55,693 bases of DNA from Magnetospirillum sp. UT-4 (GTDB lineage: Bacteria > Pseudomonadota > Alphaproteobacteria > Rhodospirillales > Magnetospirillaceae): the NCBI RefSeq assembly GCF_902729435.1, contig NZ_CACVCG010000051.1:1-55693 (forward strand), given 5' to 3'. The notes under the pieces are model-generated. The model was not told the origin of the DNA. It worked only from the letters and a program-made list of their open reading frames with translations, and did no database searches. A program made the position numbers and the translations under genes. Below are positions 49,073 through 55,693 of the stretch, piece by piece (the stretch's first letter is position 1; each line of letters starts with the position of its first letter).

Positions 49073-50242
49073 TCAGTCCGTCCCCCACCACGGGGTGGCG
49101 ATTCCGTCGCCGAGATCGGCGGCCGCCAGCCGGCGGCGCACCTCCAGCAGCTTTTCCACCAGCGCCGGCTCGGCGGCGCCGTAGGCATCGGCATCGGGCT
49201 TGCGCTCGACCACCACGCCCAGCAGCTCGGTGATGGCGTTGCCGATGGAGTTCTGGCTGATGGTGACGATCAGCTGGCCGCGATCGTTGCGGTAGATCAG
49301 CTGCTTGAAGGCCGGCTGCCAGCGGATGGCGTTGGCGTATTTGGCGTCGGCGATGCAGCGCTCGCGCACCATCTTGGCGGCGGTCAGCAGCGAATTGTCG
49401 TGCTGCAGCCGGCGCTTGACCAGCTCGGGGAAGTGGATGCCGGCGGGCAGCGGCGCGTTGCGGGTCGATACCTGGCCGAAGAAGGTGCGGTAGAAGTCGA
49501 TGAAGCCCATCAGGATGGTGTCGTATTCCTCCCAGAAGCGGATGTCCTTCAGCGCCTCGGCGCCGCCCTGGATCTCCCAGCTGGGCAGGCCCTGGGGATA
49601 GCCGGTCAGCGCCAGCCGGCACGACCCGGCCTGGCACGGCTTCAGGATCTGGAACTCGAAGCCGTCGAAGAAGGCGCGGTAGACCTCGCGCATGTGGGAC
49701 TGGAACAGCGAATGCTGGCCGCCGTCGGTGAGGTTGGGGTTGTCGGGGTCGGCGGCCGGGGCCGCCGCCAGCTCGGCCTTGTCGAAGACGATGAAGTGGT
49801 TGTGCAGCATGCGGATGCTGGGTACGCCGGGCGAGGTCAGCGGCCAGGTGGCGTCCAGGCTGGCCTCGCCGGCCAGCACCAGGTGGCGGTCGGGATCGGG
49901 GAACCACTCCAGCATGGCGGCGACGATGATCTGGTTCATGCGGTTCCACACCGCCTTGACGTGCTCGGGCACCTGGGTGCGCCGCACCGGCCGGCCCAGC
50001 GGGTCGAGGATGGTGCGCGAGGTGTCGTAGATGATCGAGGTGTCGAACAGGTTGGAATGGCCCAGCGCCTTGCGGTACAGCAGCAGCCCCTCGGGGTTGC
50101 GCAGCAGGCCGTTGTTGTTGGCCAGATCGTTGAGGTTCTCGGTGCTGTTGAAGAATTCGTTGGGTTTCATCCCCTCGGGCACCGCCAGCGGAATCGGGCG
50201 GAACGGGGTGACGATCTGACGCGGCCCGGTCTCGACGGCCAT
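49073..50242 (-). CDS. protein of unknown family with HNH motif, next to glgP
   Basis: A 389-residue soluble protein that I cannot assign to a family. Recognisable segments are NEFFNSTENLNDLANNNGLL (about 28-47), PSIRMLHNHFIVFDKAELAA with His147-Asn-His149, WFPDPDRHLVLAGEASLDAT, and LIVTISQNSIGNAITELLG near the end. The paired-histidine LHNHFIVF recalls HIT/GalT-type nucleotidyltransferases, but no complete HxHxH motif is seen, so this is only a hint. GGGAGGGA precedes the ATG. It follows glgP by 116 bp on the same strand, suggesting a link to glycogen metabolism. Confidence 0.85.
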   Translation of the reverse strand: MAVETGPRQIVTPFRPIPLAVPEGMKPNEFFNSTENLNDLANNNGLLRNPEGLLLYRKALGHSNLFDTSIIYDTSRTILDPLGRPVRRTQVPEHVKAVWNRMNQIIVAAMLEWFPDPDRHLVLAGEASLDATWPLTSPGVPSIRMLHNHFIVFDKAELAAAPAADPDNPNLTDGGQHSLFQSHMREVYRAFFDGFEFQILKPCQAGSCRLALTGYPQGLPSWEIQGGAEALKDIRFWEEYDTILMGFIDFYRTFFGQVSTRNAPLPAGIHFPELVKRRLQHDNSLLTAAKMVRERCIADAKYANAIRWQPAFKQLIYRNDRGQLIVTISQNSIGNAITELLGVVVERKPDADAYGAAEPALVEKLLEVRRRLAAADLGDGIATPWWGTD

Positions 50243-50358
50243 GGTGCTTCCCTCCCATTGGATCGCGGCCGTGGACGGCCGTCTTGGCCGTCACTGTGCC
50301 AGTTTCGCCGGCCGGGGGGAATTGACCGTGCGCAAGTGGGGCGGACGGGCGCCCCGCC

Positions 50359-52848
50359 CTATTCCGCCGCCGCCCGGGCCGGGCGGTGCGCCGCCGCCGC
50401 CCCGGGCGCGACGCCCCAGATCAGGCGGGCGTATTCGGTGACCGTGCGGTCGCTGGAGAAGCGGCCCATGCGGGCGACGTTCAGCAGCGCCCGGCGGTGC
50501 CATTCGCGGCGGTCCAGGTACAGGGCGGCGACCCGGCGCTGGCAGTCCACATAGGCGCGGTAATCGGTCAGCACCAGGAACTCGTCGTGGCCCAGCAGGG
50601 CATCGACGATGGGGCGGTGGCGGTCCTGCTGGTCGGGCGAGAACCAGCCGGCGGCGATCATGTCCAGCGCCTGCCTCAGCTCGGGATCGTTGTGGTAGTG
50701 GTCCCAGCTGTCCTGGCGGCGGCCGGCGCGCATGTCGTTGGCCTGGTCGGCATTGAGGCCGAAGATGAAGATGTTGTCCTCGCCGACCTCGTCCTTGATC
50801 TCGATGTTGGCGCCATCCAGGGTGCCGATGGTCAGCGCCCCGTTCAGCGCGAACTTCATGTTGCTGGTGCCCGAGGCCTCGGTGCCGGCGGTGGAGATCT
50901 GCTCCGACACATCGGCGCCGGGGATGATGATCTGGGCGTTGGAGACGTTGTAGTTGGGCATGTACACCAGCCGCAGCCAGCCGTTGACGCCGGGATCGGA
51001 ATTGACCACGCCGGCGATGTCGCCGGCCAGGCGGATGATGCGCTTGGCCATGTGATAGGCGGGGGCGGCCTTGCCGCCCAGGATCACCGTGCGTGGCACC
51101 ATGCCCTCGGTGGCGCCGGCGCGGATGCGGTTGTAGAGCGTCACCACGTGCAGCAGGTTGAGCAGCTGGCGCTTGTATTCGTGGATGCGCTTGACCTGGA
51201 CGTCGAACAGGCTGGAAGGGTCGATGTCGATGCCGGCCGCCTCGGCCACCAGGCGGGCCAGGCGGCGCTTGTTGTGCGCCTTGACCGCGTCCAGCGCATC
51301 CAGGGTGGCGGTGTCGTTGGCGAACGGCTCCAGCGCCGTCAGCCCCGACAGGTCGCCCTGCCACCCGGTGCCGATGCGCTGGTTGATCAGCTCGGTGAGC
51401 TGGCGGTTGGACAGCATCAGCCAGCGCCGCGGGGTGACGCCGTTGGTGACGTTGACGATGCGCCCGGGCAGCACGGTGTCGAGGTCGCGGAACAGCCCCT
51501 TGCGGATCAGGTCGGTATGGACGGCGGCGACGCCGTTGACCTTGTGCGAGCCGACGAAGGCGAGATGGGCCATGCGCACCCGGCGCCCGCCCTCCTCGTC
51601 GATGATGGAGACGCGGCGGTAGAGGTCGAATTCGCCGGGCCGGACGCGCCGCACCTCGTCCAGGAAGCGGCGGTTGATCTCGCAGACGATCTCGTAATGG
51701 CGCGGCAGCAGGCGGGCGAACATCTCCACCGGCCAGGTCTCCAGCGCCTCGGGCATCACCGTGTGGTTGGTGTAGGCGAAGGTGCGCCGGCAGATGTCCC
51801 AGGCCCGGTCCCAGTCCATCTGGTGCACGTCCACCAGCAGCCGCATCAGCTCGGGGATGGCGATGGCGGGATGGGTGTCGTTGAGCTGGATGGCGATCTT
51901 GTCGGGCAGCGCCGCCAGATCGGGATTGAGCTTGAGGAAGCGGCGCAGGATGTCGCGCATGGAGGCGCAGACGAAGAAATACTCCTGCTTGAAGCGCAAT
52001 TCCTTGCCGGAATGGGTGGAATCGTCGGGATAGAGGATGCGCGACAGGTTCTGCGATTCGATGCCCGAGCGCACCGCATCGACGTAGTCGCCGGTGTTGA
52101 AGCGCCCCAGGTCGAAGGTGTGGGGCGATTCGGCGCGCCACAGCCGCAGGGTGTTGACCACCTCGGACTGGAAGCCGGGGATGGCCTGGTCGCGGCCCAC
52201 CGCCAGCACCCGCTCGCCGTCCACCCATTCGTGGCGAATGCGGCCCTCGGCGTCGGTGAACTGGATCACCCGGCCGCCGAACTGCACCTCGAACACGCTC
52301 TTCTCGCGCTTGAACTCCCACGGATTGCCGTGGCGGGCCCAGTCGTCGGGCTCCTCCACCTGCTCGCCGCCGACCAGGCGCTGGCGGAACATGCCGTAAT
52401 CATAGCGGATGCCGTAGCCCCAGGCCCGCACCCCCACCGTCGCCAGCGAATCCAGCAGGCAGGCGGCCAGCCGCCCGAGACCGCCATTGCCGAGCCCGGC
52501 CTCGGGCTCGCAGAAGGCGGTCGACTTCCAGTCCAGGCCCAGCAGCTCGTAGGCCTTGCGGCAGGTGTCGTAGAGCCCGAGCTTGACCAGATTGCCCGAC
52601 AGCGAGCGGCCGATCAGGAATTCCATGGACAGGTAGCAGACCACCTTGTCGTTGTCGCGGTAGAAGGCGTCGTGGCTGGCCAGCCAGGCCGGCGCCATCA
52701 GGTCGCGGCAGGCATGGGCGGTGGCCTGCAGCCAGTCGTCGGCGGTCATGGTCACCACCGCCTTGCCCACCGTGCGGCAGGCATGGTCGAGGATGCGGTC
52801 GCGGAACTGTTCCGGGGTGACGGTGCTGTCGCATTGGGCGCTGGTCAT
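50359..52848 (-). CDS. glgP: glycogen/starch/alpha-glucan phosphorylase
   Basis: GT35 enzyme of 829 residues, full length, releasing glucose-1-phosphate from glycogen ends. The N-terminal YLSMEFLIGRSLSGNL, the AGLGNGGLGRLAACLLDSLA block, LNDTHPAIAIPELMRLL and KRIHEYKRQLLN are diagnostic. The PLP lysine is in EASGTSNMKFALNGALTIG. There is no sign of the eukaryotic N-terminal phosphorylation site, as usual in bacteria. A GGGAGGGAAGG tract precedes the ATG. It lies 86 bp after the decarboxylase gene and 116 bp before the unknown gene; other glg genes are not in the window. Confidence 0.97.
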   Translation of the reverse strand: MTSAQCDSTVTPEQFRDRILDHACRTVGKAVVTMTADDWLQATAHACRDLMAPAWLASHDAFYRDNDKVVCYLSMEFLIGRSLSGNLVKLGLYDTCRKAYELLGLDWKSTAFCEPEAGLGNGGLGRLAACLLDSLATVGVRAWGYGIRYDYGMFRQRLVGGEQVEEPDDWARHGNPWEFKREKSVFEVQFGGRVIQFTDAEGRIRHEWVDGERVLAVGRDQAIPGFQSEVVNTLRLWRAESPHTFDLGRFNTGDYVDAVRSGIESQNLSRILYPDDSTHSGKELRFKQEYFFVCASMRDILRRFLKLNPDLAALPDKIAIQLNDTHPAIAIPELMRLLVDVHQMDWDRAWDICRRTFAYTNHTVMPEALETWPVEMFARLLPRHYEIVCEINRRFLDEVRRVRPGEFDLYRRVSIIDEEGGRRVRMAHLAFVGSHKVNGVAAVHTDLIRKGLFRDLDTVLPGRIVNVTNGVTPRRWLMLSNRQLTELINQRIGTGWQGDLSGLTALEPFANDTATLDALDAVKAHNKRRLARLVAEAAGIDIDPSSLFDVQVKRIHEYKRQLLNLLHVVTLYNRIRAGATEGMVPRTVILGGKAAPAYHMAKRIIRLAGDIAGVVNSDPGVNGWLRLVYMPNYNVSNAQIIIPGADVSEQISTAGTEASGTSNMKFALNGALTIGTLDGANIEIKDEVGEDNIFIFGLNADQANDMRAGRRQDSWDHYHNDPELRQALDMIAAGWFSPDQQDRHRPIVDALLGHDEFLVLTDYRAYVDCQRRVAALYLDRREWHRRALLNVARMGRFSSDRTVTEYARLIWGVAPGAAAAHRPARAAAE

Positions 52849-52934
52849 GACCCTTCCCTCCCGGCCGGTGGTCGGCATGCCCAGGTGATGCCACGAAAGC
52901 CGCCGGTCCGGGATGAAAGTTCGGTGAGGGATGC

Positions 52935-54320
52935 TCAGCCCGGCCTGATCCACTCCCGGATGTCGGCCGCCAGGGCCTGGATGTCCGCCATGCCGGTGGC
53001 CGGGTTCATCAGCGCCAGGCGCAGCCAGCGGCGGCCGCGGAATTCGGCGGTGGAGACATAGTGGCGGCCGGCCTCGGTCAGCGCCCGGCGCAGCTCCAGC
53101 TGCCGCGCATCGTCGCCGTCGACGCGGAAGCAGACGATGTTGGACTGGGGCTCCACCGCCACCGCGAAGCCGTCGAGGCCGCGCAGGTACCGGGCGGCGG
53201 CGGTCGCCAGATCGGTCTGGCGCTCGATATGGGCGGCCATGGCCGCCTCGCCCTCGGCGGCGAGGGCGAAGAAGGCCTTCAGCCCCAGCGCCGCCTTGGT
53301 GCATTCCACCGTGCGGTGGATGAAGTCGAAGCCGGGCTGGTCCTTGTCGTGGAACAGGTAGCTGGCCTCTTCCCGGAAGGCACCGTCCAGGCTGGCGCGG
53401 TCGCGCATCAGCACGGCGGCGCAGACGGTGGGGGCGCGCAGCATCTTGTGGGCGTCCCAGACCAGGGAATCGGCCAGCTCGAGGCCGTCCAGCAGATGCC
53501 GCAGGCGGGGCGACACCAACGCCGAGGCGCCGTGGGCGCCGTCCACGTGCAGCCACAATCCGGCGGCGCGGCAGGTCTCGGCGATGGGGCGCAGGGGATC
53601 GTAGAGGCCGGTGGCGGTGGCGCAGGCATTGGCCACCACCGCCATCACCGTGCGCCCCTCGTCCCTGAGGCGCGCCAGCAGCGGCGCCAGCCCGGCCGGG
53701 TCGAGGCGGCCGTCGCCATCGGCCGGCGCCGCCACCACCGCCGCCTGCCCCAGCCCGAGGATGCCGGCGGCGCGGGCGATGGAGTAGTGGCAGCCGGGCG
53801 AGACGATTATGGCCAGGCCCGGCGGCACCCCCTGCTCCCACGCCTGCGGCGCGGCGCGGGCGCGGGCGGCGGCCAGGGCGGTGAGGTTGGCCAGCGAGCC
53901 GCCATGGGTGAGTACGCCGCCGCCGCTGTCGGGGGACCAGCCGGCCTTGCCCAGCATCCAGTCCAGCACCGTCTTTTCCACGGTGGCGGCGGCCGGCCCC
54001 ATCTCGTAGATGGCCATGGCGTTGTTGCTGAACGAATCCACCAGGGCGGCGATGGACGCCAGCGGCTCGGGCACCGCCACCTGGTGGGCCATGTAGCCGG
54101 GGTGGTGCAGCCGGGTCGAGGCGCCGAGATAGGTGTCGAGGAAGCGCGCCAGCGCCTCGCCGCCCAGCCCGCCCTCGGCGATCAGGCGTTCGAGCCCGAG
54201 GTCGGCGGCCAGCGCCGCCAGCACCGGCTGGCGGATCACCGGGTCGGCGCGGTCCCGCGCCCGGGCGGCAAAGGTATCCAGCGCCCGGGCGGCGACGGCG
54301 CAATCGGTTTCGAAACTCAT
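52935..54320 (-). CDS. PLP-dependent group II amino acid decarboxylase (diaminobutyrate/aromatic type)
   Basis: A 461-residue fold-type I PLP enzyme. The family signature includes SNNAMAIYEMGPAAATVEK, GVLTHGGSLANLTAL, the aspartate in LHVDGAHGASA (Asp260) and the Schiff-base lysine in SLVWDAHKML (Lys292). The C-terminal FRGRRWLRLALMNPATG is typical of the glutamate / 2,4-diaminobutyrate / aromatic-L-amino-acid decarboxylase group. The exact substrate cannot be set from sequence; diaminobutyrate or aspartate are candidates. A GGAGG site precedes the ATG. Divergent from an Lrp regulator, which probably controls it. Confidence 0.92.
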   Translation of the reverse strand: MSFETDCAVAARALDTFAARARDRADPVIRQPVLAALAADLGLERLIAEGGLGGEALARFLDTYLGASTRLHHPGYMAHQVAVPEPLASIAALVDSFSNNAMAIYEMGPAAATVEKTVLDWMLGKAGWSPDSGGGVLTHGGSLANLTALAAARARAAPQAWEQGVPPGLAIIVSPGCHYSIARAAGILGLGQAAVVAAPADGDGRLDPAGLAPLLARLRDEGRTVMAVVANACATATGLYDPLRPIAETCRAAGLWLHVDGAHGASALVSPRLRHLLDGLELADSLVWDAHKMLRAPTVCAAVLMRDRASLDGAFREEASYLFHDKDQPGFDFIHRTVECTKAALGLKAFFALAAEGEAAMAAHIERQTDLATAAARYLRGLDGFAVAVEPQSNIVCFRVDGDDARQLELRRALTEAGRHYVSTAEFRGRRWLRLALMNPATGMADIQALAADIREWIRPG

Positions 54321-54395
54321 GGGACCTCCCTGTCGGCGCCGACTCTGCCATGCCGGGGCGGGCATGTCCTTGCGATCTTCACCGGGATATGGCCC

Positions 54396-54407
54396 TCTTG
54401 CGCAAGA
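54396..54407. promoter_or_regulatory. candidate Lrp-type operator between decarboxylase and lrp genes
   Basis: TCTTGCGCAAGA is a perfect 12-bp palindrome, bracketed by ATGGCCC (about 54389-54395) and GGGCCAT (about 54421-54427). It lies in the 120-bp gap between divergent genes, where an Lrp/AsnC protein would be expected to bind. Sequence-only prediction. Confidence 0.45.
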
Positions 54408-54440
54408 CCGTGCCATGAAATGGGCCATTTGGGGTGAACC

Positions 54441-54923
54441 ATGCCAAGATCGTTCGATTCCATCGATTTGCGCATCCTGGCCGCCCTGCAGGCCGATGGC
54501 CGCATTTCCAATGCCGAACTGGCCGACCGCGTCGGCCTGTCGCCGACCCCCTGCCTGCGCCGGGTGCGGGCGCTGGAGGAGGCCGGAATCATCACCGGCT
54601 ACCGCGCCGAGCTGGAGCGGGCGGCGATCGGGCTGGGCCTCACCGTGCTGGTGGGGATCAAGGTGGACGGCCACCGCGACGACAACGCCACCGCCATCCA
54701 GGAGGCGCTGGTGGCCATGCCCGAAGTGGTGTCCTGCCATCTGGTGTCGGGCGAATCCGACTTCCTGCTGCAGGTGGCGGTGCCCGACCTCGCCGCCTAC
54801 GAGCGGTTCCTGCTGGGCACCCTGCTCAAGCTGCCGATGGTCAAGGACGTGCGCAGCAATTTCGTCATCCGCACCGTGAAGGCCGGCGCCCCGCTGCCGC
54901 TGGGGCACCTTTCGCCGTCATGA
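54441..54923 (+). CDS. Lrp/AsnC family transcriptional regulator
   Basis: A 160-residue regulator. The N-terminal helix-turn-helix (about 5-60) reads SIDLRILAALQADGRISNAE, LADRVGLSPTPCLRRVRALE. The C-terminal RAM ligand-binding domain (about 70-145) has GLTVLVGIKVDGH, MPEVVSCHLVSGESDFLLQV and FLLGTLLKLPMVKDVRSNFV. Such proteins usually form octamers that respond to amino acids. Its divergent position next to an amino acid decarboxylase suggests that decarboxylase, and the gene itself, as targets. Confidence 0.94.
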   Translation: MPRSFDSIDLRILAALQADGRISNAELADRVGLSPTPCLRRVRALEEAGIITGYRAELERAAIGLGLTVLVGIKVDGHRDDNATAIQEALVAMPEVVSCHLVSGESDFLLQVAVPDLAAYERFLLGTLLKLPMVKDVRSNFVIRTVKAGAPLPLGHLSPS

Positions 54924-55046
54924 CCCTTGTTCAGGTGGCAGGACCACTTTGCCGAACCCGTTGAAATCCCTGCTGCCATTGGGGTATGCTGGTTTTCATT
55001 GGAAAACCTATGGCGGGTCCGAAGGGCGCGCGGTCAAGGGTGGCTC

Positions 55047-55598
55047 ATGGGAATCGGCAGAATCGCCTCGTTCCTGAGTACGTTGTCTCCAGCGTCGGAT
55101 GCGGCCCAGGCCGCGGCCAGCGTCGATTCGGACATGCCGGATCCGCAGCGCCTGGCGGAGGAGGCGGCGGCCCAGCAGGAGCACGACCGGCAGCGGCGCC
55201 AGTCGGGCGCCGCGCAGGATATCACGCAACAGCTTCAGACCATGATCTCGGCGGTGCGCACGCTGAACGAGAACGCCGTGCAGCAGGGCGCGGCGGTGGC
55301 GGTGTCGCAGGCCGGCACCCAGTTGAAGAACGCCGTGGCCGGGCTGGGGCATCTGCTGGCGGTGGTCGACGCCCAGTCCCTGGGCCAGTCCGCCCTGCCG
55401 CAGCTGAAGCAGGCCGGCGAGGTGGTCGATGTGGTCGAGGCCGGCCTGGCCGGCACCCAGGCGGCGGCCGAGCAGGTGCTGCGCCATCTGCCGGCGCAGC
55501 AGGCGCTGGCCGCCCAGGCGGCGACCGAACGCTTCCAGACCGAGATGCGCGCCGCGCTGGACCAGGTGCGCGGCGCCCTCGGCGGCATGCGGGCCTGA
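55047..55598 (+). CDS. Ala/Gln-rich helical hypothetical protein
   Basis: A 183-residue protein, almost wholly helical by composition. MGIGRIASFLSTLSPASDAA is followed by a charged stretch (EEAAAQQEHDRQRRQSG) and long amphipathic alanine/glutamine/leucine helices with periodic hydrophobics (ITQQLQTMISAVRTLNENAV, LKNAVAGLGHLLAVVDAQSL). A coiled-coil or helical-bundle protein is likely. No signal peptide. The start at 55047 has CAAGGG six bases upstream; an ATG at 54927 would add unrelated residues. Family not recognised. Confidence 0.75.
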   Translation: MGIGRIASFLSTLSPASDAAQAAASVDSDMPDPQRLAEEAAAQQEHDRQRRQSGAAQDITQQLQTMISAVRTLNENAVQQGAAVAVSQAGTQLKNAVAGLGHLLAVVDAQSLGQSALPQLKQAGEVVDVVEAGLAGTQAAAEQVLRHLPAQQALAAQAATERFQTEMRAALDQVRGALGGMRA

Positions 55599-55619
55599 AT
55601 AAGCGGTTCTTCGTCTCAT

Positions 55620-55675
55620 TCGGGCCTCACCCTGAGGAGGCCGCGACAGCGGCCGTCTCGGCGAGGCCCGCCGCA
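55620..55675. repeat. dispersed intergenic repeat near the right edge
   Basis: CGGGCCTCACCCTGAGGAGG followed by GGCCGC-GACA-GCGGCC and a GGCGAGGCCCGCC end. The CACCCTGAGGAGGC core is, from memory, a common alphaproteobacterial intergenic repeat. It is 20 bp beyond the last gene. Confidence 0.5.
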
Positions 55676-55693
55676 CCCTTATCTGATCCAAAA

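Overview
The window is GC-rich, densely coded chromosomal DNA of a free-living alphaproteobacterium. The closest fit I can argue from content is a Magnetospirillum-like member of the Rhodospirillales. The indicators are a petABC operon with trmL divergent to it, a PPi-type phosphofructokinase in place of the ATP-type motif set, an encapsulated-ferritin protein of the Rhodospirillum type, a very large flagellar hook protein under an apparent sigma-54 promoter, and many sensory genes. No magnetosome, phage or transposase gene is visible. The genus is an inference and was not checked against a database.

Layout. (1) 69-5988: a PAS/LuxR regulator, a small acidic protein, ElbB, an M32 carboxypeptidase, then thrC overlapping an M16 peptidase. 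(2) 6123-11050: a SAM methyltransferase overlapping trmL, divergent from petA-petB-petC (the bc1 complex), a clear terminator, and mtnP. (3) 11070-15675: fliK-flgD-flgE on the minus strand behind a sigma-54 promoter. (4) 15795-19886: a small membrane protein, a GNAT-Nudix fusion, an inserted GxxExxY gene with a 30-bp perfect inverted repeat and a decayed duplicate of the start of the fusion gene, then argJ and a parvulin chaperone. (5) 20070-25388: a membrane histidine kinase, secA with a good sigma-70 promoter, and a lower-GC fic gene behind a 22-bp palindrome. (6) 25463-27720: a gap-pgk operon. (7) 28497-30762: two uncharacterised proteins, a NarL-type response regulator and two palindromic repeat elements. 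(8) 30804-36467: a lipid A/Kdo operon (msbA, DUF374 acyltransferase, waaA, lpxK, LpxL-type acyltransferase), nearly all overlapping. (9) 36741-42738: pfp, two divergent cation/proton antiporters, an EncFtn protein without an encapsulin beside it, and a membrane protein. (10) 42928-48959: a histidine kinase, a single-domain receiver, a receiver-PAS-kinase hybrid, then a convergent PAS-MCP-PilZ chemoreceptor. (11) 49073-55598: a protein of unknown family, glgP, a PLP decarboxylase with a divergent Lrp regulator, and an Ala/Gln-rich protein.

Most of the window is housekeeping. The parts that look acquired or unexplained are the GxxExxY/hairpin/duplication locus (17111-17779), the fic locus with its palindrome (24192-25409), the pair of oppositely oriented TTAGAG palindromic elements (30623-30762), the orphan EncFtn gene, and the unknown HNH-containing protein beside glgP. 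Several convergent gene ends carry C-rich/G-rich hairpins of one recurring type. No tRNA, rRNA or CRISPR array was recognised.
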